Positions 54,051 through 63,737 of a stretch of DNA of 64,000 nt are shown piece by piece. Origin of the DNA: Synechocystis sp. LKSZ1 (GTDB lineage: Bacteria; Cyanobacteriota; Cyanobacteriia; Cyanobacteriales; Microcystaceae); assembly GCF_040436315.1 (NCBI RefSeq), contig NZ_AP031572.1, forward strand, positions 2,790,001-2,854,000. The letters run 5' to 3'. The notes under the pieces are model-generated. The model ran no database searches, was not told where the DNA came from, and was given only the letters and a program-made list of their open reading frames with translations. The translations under genes were made by a program, and so were the position numbers. The stretch's first letter is position 1. Each line of letters opens with the position of its first letter.

Positions 54051-54695
54051 TTAGTCACCTAATAATTCCAGGTTAGTGTAGATGAATTCCGTGACGATGG
54101 TCTGTCCTGCTGAGTCTATCGCTTCAATTTTTTGATAGACAGGCAGATAGTAACCGTTCAGATTTTCGTACCGGTCTTGAAAGTGCCGTTGGCCTCGCAG
54201 GGCCTGACTTTGGGCGTCTCGGAAAATCGCATGGTATTGAATGGGCAAGTAACCTTGCTCTGTTTGTAGGCATTCCTGAGTGTCAATGGTGAAGGCCATT
54301 GGCCCCATGACTCGGCTCACTTGGCAAATCTCTGACCCCCGGATTTTATAGTGAGACCCCATGGCATCGCCTTGAACAAGAATCGCTTGGGCTCCGGAAT
54401 CATCCGTTTCACCGAATCTAAATTGATTTTTGCTGTGGGCCTGCTCAAAGGAACGCCGTTGGCGATGGGTCACGATATCTCGGAGTTGGTGCTGGATACT
54501 CTCTTGTACGGTGGGGTCTTCAAAACCCTGGACCATGACACTGAGGTCTCTGCTGATTTGCACCTGGCCTTGGTAACATTCTTCGCCTTGTTGGAGGGTT
54601 AAGTCGGCATGATACCCCGGAAACTGAGCATCCCAGGTATAGCGACTTTCGTAGGCTGTCCGAAATAGGTCTTGAGCAGAGAGAGTTAGCGTCAT
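54051..54695 (-). CDS. DUF3386 family protein
   Basis: 214 aa. The pattern [22 protein letters not shown] and the C-terminal [33 protein letters not shown] fit DUF3386. No signal peptide or membrane segment. Cyanobacterial and plant homologues are of unknown function. Confidence 0.75.
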   Translation of the reverse strand: MTLTLSAQDLFRTAYESRYTWDAQFPGYHADLTLQQGEECYQGQVQISRDLSVMVQGFEDPTVQESIQHQLRDIVTHRQRRSFEQAHSKNQFRFGETDDSGAQAILVQGDAMGSHYKIRGSEICQVSRVMGPMAFTIDTQECLQTEQGYLPIQYHAIFRDAQSQALRGQRHFQDRYENLNGYYLPVYQKIEAIDSAGQTIVTEFIYTNLELLGD

Positions 54696-54776
54696 AGCAT
54701 CAATAGAAAGATTAGAAAAACCTGTTTGAGGAAGGTCTATTTCTAATTTTGACGGCTAATTCCTCGTCTGCCAAGC

Positions 54777-55007
54777 TTAGTCGTTCCATTCTCCCCGCGG
54801 CGGTACCGGGGGATTCCGGCGGAGAGTGCGCGTCAGATCATCATCCCGTTCTTTTTCACCCCGGAGCCATTGTTTAACAGCGGCTTCAATGATGCGACTG
54901 GGTTCATTGGTTAAGTGTTTGAGTTGCTCTAGCAAATCCGCATCCAGATGAATGGAAATTTCTTCTTTCTCGGCATTACGGGGGGTCGAGGCCAGGGGGT
55001 CAGTCAT
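54777..55007 (-). CDS. Ribbon-helix-helix-type small DNA-binding protein
   Basis: 76 aa. A beta-strand EISIHLDADLLEQLKHLT and the helices after it fit a CopG/MetJ ribbon-helix-helix, then a basic Arg-rich tail with PVPPRGEWND. Possibly an orphan antitoxin or regulator. Its ATG overlaps a 6-codon mini-frame (55020-55000) that has a much better ribosome site. Confidence 0.6.
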   Translation of the reverse strand: MTDPLASTPRNAEKEEISIHLDADLLEQLKHLTNEPSRIIEAAVKQWLRGEKERDDDLTRTLRRNPPVPPRGEWND

Positions 55008-55020
55008 AGGTCACAATCAT
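55000..55020 (-). other. Six-codon mini-frame overlapping the ribbon-helix-helix start
   Basis: AAGGAGACGC ATG starts MIVTYD then TGA; the stop lies 5 bases beyond the ATG of the downstream gene (TATGACTGA). The ribbon-helix-helix gene itself has no close ribosome site, so termination-reinitiation coupling is possible. Confidence 0.35.
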
Positions 55021-55074
55021 GCGTCTCCTTTAGTATTGTATCCTAAGGCCCCTTGCCGTAGAGGAAAGTACCCC

Positions 55075-55998
55075 GTGAGCCAAAATCAGTGCAATCAGGG
55101 TTGGATTTATCGAGAGGTAGTAGATGCTCAAGCCACAGGCCAGGCCCTCCTCGACTATTACAGTCAACGTTATCCCCATTCTCAACGGAGGGAATGGCAG
55201 GCTCGCATTGAAGCGGGCCAAATTTTAGTCAATGGCCAAATCCAAAAGCCGACCTACCCATTGGCCCAGGGCCAACACTTGAGTTACCAGCGCCCACCCT
55301 GGCAGGAACCCTCAGTTCCCCTCGATTTTGAGGTGTTATACGAAGATGAAGACCTCTGGCTGATTGCCAAACCATCCGGCTTACCCGTCCTACCCGGTGG
55401 CGGCTTTGTGGAACATACCCTGTTACATCAACTCCAGCGCCGTTATCCCCAGGAACACCCCGTACCGATTCATCGCCTCGGCCGGGGCACCTCCGGTATT
55501 ATGCTGATTGCCCGTTCTCCCCTAGCCCGCCAACATCTTAGCCAACAATTGCGGGAGCGCCGTCTCTACAAACGCTATCGGGCCTTGATTGGCCCTGGTG
55601 CCCTCCCCTGCCGATTTGATATTGACCAACCCATTGGTAAGATTGCCTACCCCCGCCTGGGTTATCTCTACGGCGCAACGCCCACGGGAAAAGCTGCCCA
55701 GAGTCAAGTAATGGTTCTGGAGCGACGGACAGCGGCGACCCTGGTGGCAGTTCGTATTCTCACAGGCCGGCCCCATCAAATTCGGATTCATTTAGCAGCG
55801 GTGGGTTATCCTTTGCTCGGCGACCCCCTCTACCAAAGGGGAGGGCTACCAAAACCTATAGTGGCCGATAGTCCATCTGCGATTCCCAGTGATTGTGGCT
55901 ATTGGCTCCATGCCCAGACTCTGGCCTTTGAGCATCCCCGACATGGTGGGTGGACAACCTGGACTTGCCCACCCCCAGGCCCCCTCGCCGATAAGTAG
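55075..55998 (+). CDS. RluA-family pseudouridine-synthase-like protein with altered active-site motif
   Basis: 307 aa from GTG 55075, with GAGGA 9 bases upstream. The N terminus has a truncated S4-like part (RIEAGQILVNGQIQKPTYPLAQGQ), then LIAKPSGLPVLPGGGFVEHTLL and IHRLGRGTSGIMLIARSP. RluA enzymes have HRLDRxTSG with the catalytic Asp; here it is Gly. Plant and cyanobacterial relatives also have HRLGRGTSG, as I recall. Function may depend on another Asp, or activity may be lost. Confidence 0.85.
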   Translation: MSQNQCNQGWIYREVVDAQATGQALLDYYSQRYPHSQRREWQARIEAGQILVNGQIQKPTYPLAQGQHLSYQRPPWQEPSVPLDFEVLYEDEDLWLIAKPSGLPVLPGGGFVEHTLLHQLQRRYPQEHPVPIHRLGRGTSGIMLIARSPLARQHLSQQLRERRLYKRYRALIGPGALPCRFDIDQPIGKIAYPRLGYLYGATPTGKAAQSQVMVLERRTAATLVAVRILTGRPHQIRIHLAAVGYPLLGDPLYQRGGLPKPIVADSPSAIPSDCGYWLHAQTLAFEHPRHGGWTTWTCPPPGPLADK

Positions 55999-56030
55999 GC
56001 CTGGCAGGCCCTTTCTCCTAGGATAAAGAG

Positions 56031-56894
56031 ATGACAAACGAGCGCTTTCAAATTAAGTTTTGGGGAGTCCGGGGGAGTATTCCTTGTCCAGGCCCGGATA
56101 CGGTCTACTACGGCGGTAATACGACCTGCGTTGAAATGCGGGTGGGAACGGAACGACTAATTTTTGATGGGGGAACGGGGCTCAGACTATTGGGAGAATC
56201 CCTCCAGGGCCAGATGAATCTCCAGGGCCATCTTTTCTTTACCCATACCCACTGGGATCATATCCAGGGTTTTCCTTTTTTTGCGCCAGCCTTCCAGCGG
56301 GGCAATCACTTTAAAATTTATGGTGTACCCACACCTGATGGCTCGACTATCCAGGCCCGGCTCCATGACCAGATGCTCCATCCTAATTTTCCTGTGCCGC
56401 TACAGATTATGCAGGGCAATCTGGAGTTCTACGACCTCGAAGTGGACGAAACCCTATACATTCAGGATATTTGTATTGAAAATCGCAAGCTTAACCATCC
56501 CGGAGAAGCAGTAGGCTATCGTGTCAGTTGGCGCGGCATTCACGTCGCTTTCGTGACGGATACAGAACATTTTCCCCATCGTTTGGATGACAATACTCTT
56601 TATTTGGCCCACCAAGCTAATGTCCTGATCATTGATGCGACCTATACCGATGATGAATATTATGACCCTCAAAACAGTCGCGTCGGTTGGGGTCATTCCA
56701 CCTGGCAAGAGGCCATTAAAGTGGCCCAGGCTGCCCAAGTCAAGCAACTGATTCTATTTCACCACGACCCTTCCCACCACGACCGACGAATGGCGGCCAT
56801 TGCCGCCGAGGCCCAGCAACAATTTCCTAATACCCTTGTGGCCCAGGAAGGGCTAGTTTTAGAATTTTTGCCTGTACCATTGATCAAGAGCTAG
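56031..56894 (+). CDS. Metallo-beta-lactamase fold hydrolase
   Basis: 287 aa. Opens FQIKFWGVRGSIPCPGPDTVYYGGNTTC and has the metal motif THTHWDHIQGF (HxHxDH), LNHPGEAVGYR and VTDTEH, IIDATY. This resembles the phosphodiesterase/RNase Z-like MBL group sometimes seen with PDZ/FHA or receiver domains. Substrate unknown. Lies 33 bases after the RluA-like gene, likely co-transcribed. Confidence 0.88.
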   Translation: MTNERFQIKFWGVRGSIPCPGPDTVYYGGNTTCVEMRVGTERLIFDGGTGLRLLGESLQGQMNLQGHLFFTHTHWDHIQGFPFFAPAFQRGNHFKIYGVPTPDGSTIQARLHDQMLHPNFPVPLQIMQGNLEFYDLEVDETLYIQDICIENRKLNHPGEAVGYRVSWRGIHVAFVTDTEHFPHRLDDNTLYLAHQANVLIIDATYTDDEYYDPQNSRVGWGHSTWQEAIKVAQAAQVKQLILFHHDPSHHDRRMAAIAAEAQQQFPNTLVAQEGLVLEFLPVPLIKS

Positions 56895-56921
56895 GGTGAC
56901 GTTGTTTTGAGCCAGGGAATC

Positions 56922-57554
56922 TCAGCTTAAAGGAGCAGTTTGCTGTTGCACAAAGGTTTGCAGGCGAGTCACAACGGAGGATGGAATTTCGTGACCCATA
57001 TCGAACTCTTCGTACTCTAAAGCCGGCTGAAATTGATGCAGGATATCTCGGGCTTGGCGAGCAGCCCCAATGGGAACGACCCCGTCTTGGCGGCCATGAA
57101 TGATCAGGATAGGAGGAATAGTCGCATTCCTGACGTCCGGCTGAAAATGCAGATAACCACTCAGGATACAAATCCCCGCTAGGGGGAGGTCTAGCCCCAC
57201 ATCCAGGGCCATGGCGGCTCCCTGGGAAAAACCCGCTAGAATCGTGCGCTGGAGAGGAATTCCCGTGGTTGATTCCAGACCCAATAACCACTGCCGTAGT
57301 AGCTGACGGCTAAGGGCCAAACCGCTCTCATCCTGGCTTTCTAGGGCATACCAGGCTTTTCCTTGACTCACGTGGGGATGGGGAAACGGTGCGCTGGGAA
57401 AAAGAAAGTGATAGGACGGTAAATCAAGACTCTGGGCCAAGGGGGCCAGGTCATCGGCATCGGCCCCCCAACCATGGAGCAAAATCAGCAGATGGTGATG
57501 GTGGGGTTCCTGAGGAAAAGGGGCGTAAATCGTCAGGGCTGAGGGAACAGACAA
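56922..57554 (-). CDS. Carboxylesterase/phospholipase-type alpha/beta hydrolase
   Basis: 210 aa from TTG 57554 (no in-frame ATG close to it). HHHLLILLHGWGADADDLAPLAQSL, nucleophile elbow GFSQGAAMAL (Ser in GFSQG), Asp in HGRQDGVVPIGAAR and His in MGHEIPSSVV complete the triad. Family members hydrolyse short acyl esters or lysophospholipids. Convergent with the MBL gene. Confidence 0.87.
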   Translation of the reverse strand: MSVPSALTIYAPFPQEPHHHHLLILLHGWGADADDLAPLAQSLDLPSYHFLFPSAPFPHPHVSQGKAWYALESQDESGLALSRQLLRQWLLGLESTTGIPLQRTILAGFSQGAAMALDVGLDLPLAGICILSGYLHFQPDVRNATIPPILIIHGRQDGVVPIGAARQARDILHQFQPALEYEEFDMGHEIPSSVVTRLQTFVQQQTAPLS

Positions 57555-57731
57555 GGGATTGATTTTTGGGGATTGAAGGTAAACGGGTAGAAAAATTGTT
57601 GAGTAATTTGAGCCAGTCTGGTCTTGAATTCAGCTAATCCGATCGAGATCTCGACAGGACGAAAGTGGGAAATCAAAAGGGCCTCTGTCTTTCATCTTAA
57701 AATGGAATGTCTCCCGCTCCGATGAATTGTC

Positions 57732-59069
57732 ATGAGTGATGCAACGATCCGTCCGGCCCTGATTAGTACTGTTTTGCCCGACTCCATTGCGGCGGAACTC
57801 GGTTTTGAGGTCGGAGATGCCCTAGTGAGCATTAATGGCGTTCAACCCAGGGATTTAATTGATTACCAATTTCTCTGCGCCGAGGAGTACCTCACCCTAG
57901 AAGTCCTCGACAGTCGCGGCCAGGCCCACCAGCTTGAAATCGAAAAAGATATGGATGAAGACTTGGGTTTAGGCTTTGAAACGGCCCTCTTCGATGGTTT
58001 AATCCAGTGTAATAATCGTTGTCCCTTTTGCTTTATTGACCAACAACCCCCCGGTAAACGGCAAAGTCTGTACCTCAAAGATGATGATTACCGCCTCAGC
58101 TTTCTCTACGGCAGTTACCTAACCCTGACGAACCTCTCCTCGCGGGAATGGCAACGCATTGAACAACTTCGGCTCTCCCCCCTCTACGTCTCGATCCATG
58201 CCACCGAACCGGCAGTCCGCAGTCGCCTGTTGAAAAATCCTCGGGCCGGTCAAATTCGCGAACAGTTGCAGTGGTTCCAAGAGCGGCGCCTGCAAATTCA
58301 TGCCCAGGTAGTGGTGTGTCCCGGTATTAACGATGGAGAACATCTCACCCAAACCCTGCTAGACCTGGCCCAGTTCCACCAAGGGGAGATTCCTGCCGTG
58401 ATTTCTGTGGCCGTGGTGCCCGTTGGTTTGACCCGTTTTCGGCCCGCTGAGGATGAATTGAGCCCGGTCAGTCCGGTCAAAGCCAGAGAAGTGATTGCCC
58501 AAGTCCAGGGCCTGCAGAAGCAATTTCAAGCCCAGTTTGGCGGCCAGTTTGCTTGGTTGGCGGATGAATGGTTTTTGATCGCTCGCCAGGAACTCCCCCC
58601 AGCCGCTCACTACGAAGATTATCCCCAGATTGGTAATGGGGTGGGTTCGATTCGGCAATTTCTCCAGCAGTTCACCGATTTGGCCGAAGAGATCTTACCG
58701 GCCCAGGTGGATCCCCCCCGACACTATACCTGGGTGGTGGGTAATGCTGTGGAACAGGCCTTTCAACCGCTAGTCACTCGCCTCAACACCGTCGAGGGCC
58801 TGACGGTCAGCCTAGTGGCCCTCAATAGTGACTACTGGGGCCAGGAAATTACCGTCACTGGCCTACTAACCGGCCAAGACCTGATGCAAAAACTATCGGG
58901 ACGTGACCTGGGGGATGGCCTCCTGTTACCGGCCCTGATGCTTAAACACGATGACACTTGTTTTCTTGACGATGTCACTGTTGAGGAAGTGGCCAAGGCC
59001 CTGCAGGTGCCGATTTTTCCCGTAGCAGATATCGAGGCCCTGCTGTGGCACTGTGCGGAAGAGGCCTAA
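57732..59069 (+). CDS. PDZ/radical SAM protein, DUF512 (TIGR03279) family
   Basis: 445 aa. A PDZ-like N-terminal domain (STVLPDSIAAELGFEVGDALVSING) leads into a radical SAM-like core with the cysteine motif CNNRCPFCFIDQQPPGKR. The middle holds VSIHATEPAVRSRLLKN and VVCPGINDGEHL, the end is the DUF512 domain. Members are largely restricted to cyanobacteria and some firmicutes, with no known substrate. Ends with a 4-base overlap with the kinase gene. Confidence 0.9.
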   Translation: MSDATIRPALISTVLPDSIAAELGFEVGDALVSINGVQPRDLIDYQFLCAEEYLTLEVLDSRGQAHQLEIEKDMDEDLGLGFETALFDGLIQCNNRCPFCFIDQQPPGKRQSLYLKDDDYRLSFLYGSYLTLTNLSSREWQRIEQLRLSPLYVSIHATEPAVRSRLLKNPRAGQIREQLQWFQERRLQIHAQVVVCPGINDGEHLTQTLLDLAQFHQGEIPAVISVAVVPVGLTRFRPAEDELSPVSPVKAREVIAQVQGLQKQFQAQFGGQFAWLADEWFLIARQELPPAAHYEDYPQIGNGVGSIRQFLQQFTDLAEEILPAQVDPPRHYTWVVGNAVEQAFQPLVTRLNTVEGLTVSLVALNSDYWGQEITVTGLLTGQDLMQKLSGRDLGDGLLLPALMLKHDDTCFLDDVTVEEVAKALQVPIFPVADIEALLWHCAEEA

Positions 59070-61837
59070 ACCACCCAACAGCGAATCACACCGTCCTGGT
59101 CTCCAGCCATGAGAATATTCTGATGAAAGGTCAGGCAGTTGATGGTATTGGTGTGGGCGCGGATACGGCGGGCCTCCTTGCCGGTCAAGAGATCCCAAAG
59201 ATGGATGGTGCCATCGCGACTGCCAGCGGCCAGGTAGTGACCGTCACTACTGTAGGCCAGGGCCTCGATGTAGTCGGGATGACGAAAGGAGGGTTTCAGT
59301 TGTTTGCCAGATAGGGTATGCCATAGGCGAACCGATTTATCCCAACTCCCCGAAGCGACGAACTGATCGTCGGGACTGAAGGCGACACAGCGGACATGGT
59401 GCTTGTGGCCCGTGAGTTGATGCAATTCTTGCCCCGAGGCCACTTCCCAGAGACGGAGGGTTTGGTCTTTGCTAGCGCTCACCAGGAGATGACTGTCGTG
59501 GCTAAAGGCAACGGCAGTGACGTGGTCTAGATGGCCGGCAAGGATGCGTTGGGGCCGATGACCCCGTAGTAATGGCCAGCGCTCGGAAAGTTCCCATAAG
59601 CGCACCTGATTTTCCCAGCCAGCGGAGGCGATGTATTGATAGTCGGGACTAATGGCTACTGTATCAATCCAATCTCGATGACCGGGGAAAGCCCGTACCA
59701 CGTTGCCCACGGTAACATCCCAGAGGCGCAGGGTTTTGTCCCAACTACCGGATAGTAAAAAACGACTATCTGGACTAAAGGCCACACTAGTAACGGCATC
59801 ATGGTGTCCTGTTAGGGTATTAATCCGCCGGGCACTGCTCCGGTGCCAGATGGCAATAGTCGGGTCGTTGCTGGCACTGGCTAGGAGTTGGCCATCGGGG
59901 CTACAGGCCAGATCATAAATCCAATTACTGTGGTGCAGAATCTGCTGGATTTCCTGACCATTGTCTAATTGCCACCATCGCACAGTGCCGTCAAAACTGC
60001 CAGAAACTAGGGACTGGCCATCCCGACTAAAACTGAGGGTATGGATGCGATTATGGTGGCCCCGAAGACGCTTGAACTCTTGCCCATTGGCCACTTGCCA
60101 CAGCCGAATTGATTTGTCGTTCACCCCCGCACTTGAGGCCAAGTAGTGATTATTGGGACTAAAGGCGAGGGTTCTAATCCAGTCAATATGGCCCTTTAGC
60201 CGTTCTAAGGGTTGGCCCGACGGAATCAACCAGAGTTGAATCGTATTGTCGCGGCTCCCCGAGGCCAGAATGGCACCATTCGGACTAAAGGCTAAACTTT
60301 CGACCGGTTGTTGATGGCCCCGGAGGCAACAAATTTCCTGGTCTAGGGTGCAATCCCACAGCGAAATACTGCCATCGGGACTCCCCAGGGCCAGATAGCG
60401 GCCATCGGCGGTGATAACCAGAGCCGTGATCACACCGGGGGGCTTGACCAAGGAGCGAATTTGTTCACCCGTTTTGGCGTCCCAGACCAGAATCAGATCG
60501 CTTTTATGATGGCCACAAATTAAGTGTTGGTCTTGGGTGCAGACAAGATGGTCAATATTTTGGGGATGGCCTTGAAATTGCTGGATTAATTTTCCTGTGG
60601 CCAGATCCCACACCGAAATCCAGCGTTGATAGGTTGAGATCAGCAGACGAGTATCAAGGCTAAGCTGGCCCTGATGGATGGGGCTGTCAATTTCCCAGAG
60701 CACTTTATTGGCCCTGAGGTCAAAGAGGGCCGCTCCCCCGGCGGATAAGGCCACCACTAGGCCAGGGGCCAAGGCCTGAACAGAACGGATGACGCCCCGA
60801 CCCAGGCGATGCTGGAGGCGGTCTCGGGCCAGATCTGGATGGATAAAGTCTCCCCGGAGATAATCGGCCCCCTCTCCCCCCAAGTGATGCTTGGCTCGAT
60901 ATTGGCCCTGTTGTCCTGCGTCCCACCATTGCCGAACCGTTTTGGGACGTTGTTCTCGTCGTAGGTGCAGGGCCTCGGTGAGGAGGGTCTTCCAGGGATG
61001 CAAAAGGCCCTCCGGTTGCCAGGACTCCTGCTCCAATAAACGCTTCATGGCCGGTGGGGGGAGTTTGCCGGTAATCAGTTGGTGGGTCATCATCCCCAAC
61101 TCAAACAAATCACTTTCAGGGCCAATTTCTCCGCCACTCATGAGTTCCGGCGCCGCATAACTTTCGGTAAAGAGCCGCGTTTCGATGCGTTGGGCATTAG
61201 CCAGGGAGCGAGCCGCGCCAAAATCAATTAAACAAATTTTATTGTCCGGGGTCAGGATAATATTTTCGGGTTTAATATCGAGGTGACAAACGCCATTTTG
61301 GTGCAAGACATCCAGGGCCTCGACCATCTGAGCCACAATGGATTCGACCCTTGGTAAGGGCAAACGATAACCAGGATGAGTCTTGAGAATACGAGTTAAG
61401 GTTTTGCCCTGGATTAAATTCATCACCATGTAGGCTGTTGCTCTATCCTCAAAAATGTCATAGACCTTGACCAGGTTGGGATGGTTTAACTTGGCCAGAA
61501 TACGCGCCTCTTCCATAAAGCGGTAGCGGCCCCGTTGAAATGCATTCTTTTTATCCAGGGGAATCAGAACCGAGTGATCGGCTTGATGGCGAAGAACGAA
61601 CTCAGTGGGATAGTACTCTTTAATGGCAAAAACTTCGTTGAGAACCGTATGGCGGGCCTGGTAGGTAATGCCGAAGCTCCCCCGGCCAATGGCATACTCA
61701 ATGCGGTAGGTGTTGGAGCGCAACAATGTCCCGGCGGGAAGCGTATCTCGGAGGAGGGAAGGCAGGTGAATTTTACAGCGGGGGCAATACTCCGTAGCGG
61801 CGGGGATATCATCCTGGTAACAATTGAGACAGCGCAT
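59066..61837 (-). CDS. Ser/Thr protein kinase with WD40 propellers
   Basis: 923 aa. An N-terminal zinc ribbon (CLNC at 3-6, CPRC at 18-21) precedes a Hanks-type kinase: GRGSFGITYQARH, AIKEYYP, CHLDIKPENIIL (catalytic Asp), IDFGAAR and PELMSGGEIGPESDLFELGMM. From about residue 340 the chain is a run of WD40 units, 14 by my count, so probably two seven-bladed propellers. It may phosphorylate partners gathered by the propellers. Cyanobacteria have several such kinases (SpkC/PknD-like). Confidence 0.93.
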   Translation of the reverse strand: MRCLNCYQDDIPAATEYCPRCKIHLPSLLRDTLPAGTLLRSNTYRIEYAIGRGSFGITYQARHTVLNEVFAIKEYYPTEFVLRHQADHSVLIPLDKKNAFQRGRYRFMEEARILAKLNHPNLVKVYDIFEDRATAYMVMNLIQGKTLTRILKTHPGYRLPLPRVESIVAQMVEALDVLHQNGVCHLDIKPENIILTPDNKICLIDFGAARSLANAQRIETRLFTESYAAPELMSGGEIGPESDLFELGMMTHQLITGKLPPPAMKRLLEQESWQPEGLLHPWKTLLTEALHLRREQRPKTVRQWWDAGQQGQYRAKHHLGGEGADYLRGDFIHPDLARDRLQHRLGRGVIRSVQALAPGLVVALSAGGAALFDLRANKVLWEIDSPIHQGQLSLDTRLLISTYQRWISVWDLATGKLIQQFQGHPQNIDHLVCTQDQHLICGHHKSDLILVWDAKTGEQIRSLVKPPGVITALVITADGRYLALGSPDGSISLWDCTLDQEICCLRGHQQPVESLAFSPNGAILASGSRDNTIQLWLIPSGQPLERLKGHIDWIRTLAFSPNNHYLASSAGVNDKSIRLWQVANGQEFKRLRGHHNRIHTLSFSRDGQSLVSGSFDGTVRWWQLDNGQEIQQILHHSNWIYDLACSPDGQLLASASNDPTIAIWHRSSARRINTLTGHHDAVTSVAFSPDSRFLLSGSWDKTLRLWDVTVGNVVRAFPGHRDWIDTVAISPDYQYIASAGWENQVRLWELSERWPLLRGHRPQRILAGHLDHVTAVAFSHDSHLLVSASKDQTLRLWEVASGQELHQLTGHKHHVRCVAFSPDDQFVASGSWDKSVRLWHTLSGKQLKPSFRHPDYIEALAYSSDGHYLAAGSRDGTIHLWDLLTGKEARRIRAHTNTINCLTFHQNILMAGDQDGVIRCWVV

Positions 61838-61856
61838 GGGAGAAGCAGAGAGAGAA

Positions 61857-63026
61857 TTAGCCTGTTACCGCCGTTGATTGAGTCAGGGCCTCCATAAGCT
61901 GGTCAAGGTGCGCTTGGCTGTGGGTCGCCATGACCGACAAACGAAGACGGCTAGTGGGAACCGTGGGCGGCCGAATCGCCGGTGCAAAGAGGCCTTGGGT
62001 TTTAAGGGTCTGTGCTAATTGTAGGGCCTCTTGCGCGTGGGGAATTTTGATACAGATAATCGGTGAATCGGAAGGAAGCAACGAGAGGGACAGGGAGTCC
62101 AGCCGCTTCTTGAGGTAGGTCACATTAGACTTTAGGCGTTCTAGGCGTTGGCTGTCCTGTCGAATGATTTGCACTGCTGCCAGGGCCGCGGCCGTATCCG
62201 CAGGAGATAAGCCGGTGCTGTAGATCCAGGTGGCCGCACGATTACGGAGATAGTCGATTAGCCGCGCACTCCCGGCCACGTAGCCCCCTAAACTGCCCAG
62301 GGCCTTACTCAAGGTGCCGATTTGGATCAATTCCCCCGCAGGCCAGCCAAAATATTCCCGACAGCCGGCCCCCGCCTGACCGAGGGTTCCGGTTCCATGG
62401 GCATCATCTATTAACACCATACAGCCGTAGGTTTTCGCTAAATCCAGCAGGGCCGGCAGAGGACAGACATCTCCATCCATGCTGAACACCCCATCACTCA
62501 CCATTAAGCAACGCCGATAATCTTGTCGATGTTCAGCTAGTTTTTGCTGTAGATCTGCGGCATCACCGTGTTGATACGTAATAACCGTTGCACCACTCAG
62601 TTGGCCGCCCCGTTTCAGGCTGGAATGATTATACTCATCTTCTAGAATTAGATCCCTCGGCCCCACCAGGGCTAGGAGAGTTCCCAAGTTAGCCAAATAG
62701 CCAGAACTAAACACTAGGGCGGCCTCCGTGCGTTTCCAGGTGGCCAGGGCCTGTTCTAATTGCTGATGGAGGGGACGATGGCCACTGAGGAGACGAGAGC
62801 CGGTACTGCCGGTTCCCCAGGTTTCCAGGGCCTGGATAGCGGCTTGCTTGAGGCGAGGGTCATTGGCCAGGCCAAGATAATCGTTACTGGCAAAATTAAT
62901 CAGGGATTGGCCCGCGACTTGAACGACTGGGCCCGGAGGACTTTCGATGGGGGTGACATTGCGATACCAATGGGCCTGGTGAATGGTATTTAAGGCTTTA
63001 TCGAGCCATTGGTAGGGATCAGCCAT
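61857..63026 (-). CDS. bioF: 8-amino-7-oxononanoate synthase
   Basis: 389 aa from ATG 63026. PLP-dependent alpha-oxoamine synthase: [43 protein letters not shown] and the PLP lysine in [14 protein letters not shown]. It joins pimeloyl-ACP and alanine in biotin synthesis. Could in principle be a related enzyme (Kbl), but the spacing is BioF-like. Upstream on the same strand is nothing; the kinase gene follows. Confidence 0.88.
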   Translation of the reverse strand: MADPYQWLDKALNTIHQAHWYRNVTPIESPPGPVVQVAGQSLINFASNDYLGLANDPRLKQAAIQALETWGTGSTGSRLLSGHRPLHQQLEQALATWKRTEAALVFSSGYLANLGTLLALVGPRDLILEDEYNHSSLKRGGQLSGATVITYQHGDAADLQQKLAEHRQDYRRCLMVSDGVFSMDGDVCPLPALLDLAKTYGCMVLIDDAHGTGTLGQAGAGCREYFGWPAGELIQIGTLSKALGSLGGYVAGSARLIDYLRNRAATWIYSTGLSPADTAAALAAVQIIRQDSQRLERLKSNVTYLKKRLDSLSLSLLPSDSPIICIKIPHAQEALQLAQTLKTQGLFAPAIRPPTVPTSRLRLSVMATHSQAHLDQLMEALTQSTAVTG

Positions 63027-63206
63027 AGGGTTTTTTGAGGAGAAATGGTACAAATTTACGGATTTGACGGGCAAGATACACTCACTCTGGCTTAACCTAT
63101 CGGGCCAGACCCGTCAACCTATAGGGGCATTCTAGTATTTTAGGCTTCCCAGGCTTCCGCAAGTCTGCTATAACTAACCCTAACTTCCCCTAAGTCGGCC
63201 CTGACG

Positions 63207-63725
63207 ATGGATTTAAAATCATTAATTCGCGATATTCCCGATTTTCCTAAGCCGGGAATTATGTTTCGGGACATTACCACGCTCCTTAGCCATGCCGAAG
63301 GACTGCGCTACACCCTTGATACCCTGACAGCAAAATGTCGCGAGGCCGGCCTAACTCCGGACTATGTGGTGGGCATGGAATCTCGGGGCTTTTTATTTGG
63401 TGTCCCCCTGGCCTATCAACTCCAGGCCGGCTTTGTGCCAGTCCGCAAGCCCGGAAAATTGCCTGCCGCTGTCCACCACATCGAGTACGAACTAGAGTAT
63501 GGCAGTGACCGCTTGGAAATTCATCAAGATGCTCTAATGGCGCACCACCGCGTCTTAATCGTGGATGACTTGATTGCTACGGGGGGAACCGCTAAGGCCA
63601 CGGCGGAATTACTGGCCCAGATTGGTTGTGATGTGTTGGGGTTCGCCTTCGTGATTGAATTAACAGCCCTGGGGGGGAGACAACAATTGCCGGATCTGCC
63701 CATCATTTCCCTCGTGGAGTACTAA
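63207..63725 (+). CDS. apt: Adenine phosphoribosyltransferase
   Basis: 172 aa. Starts [29 protein letters not shown]; the PRPP loop is [21 protein letters not shown] near residue 115; substrate loop [12 protein letters not shown]. Salvages adenine to AMP. It is 12 bases ahead of the permease gene and may be co-transcribed with it. Confidence 0.95.
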   Translation: MDLKSLIRDIPDFPKPGIMFRDITTLLSHAEGLRYTLDTLTAKCREAGLTPDYVVGMESRGFLFGVPLAYQLQAGFVPVRKPGKLPAAVHHIEYELEYGSDRLEIHQDALMAHHRVLIVDDLIATGGTAKATAELLAQIGCDVLGFAFVIELTALGGRQQLPDLPIISLVEY

Positions 63726-63737
63726 AACCGAATTCCG

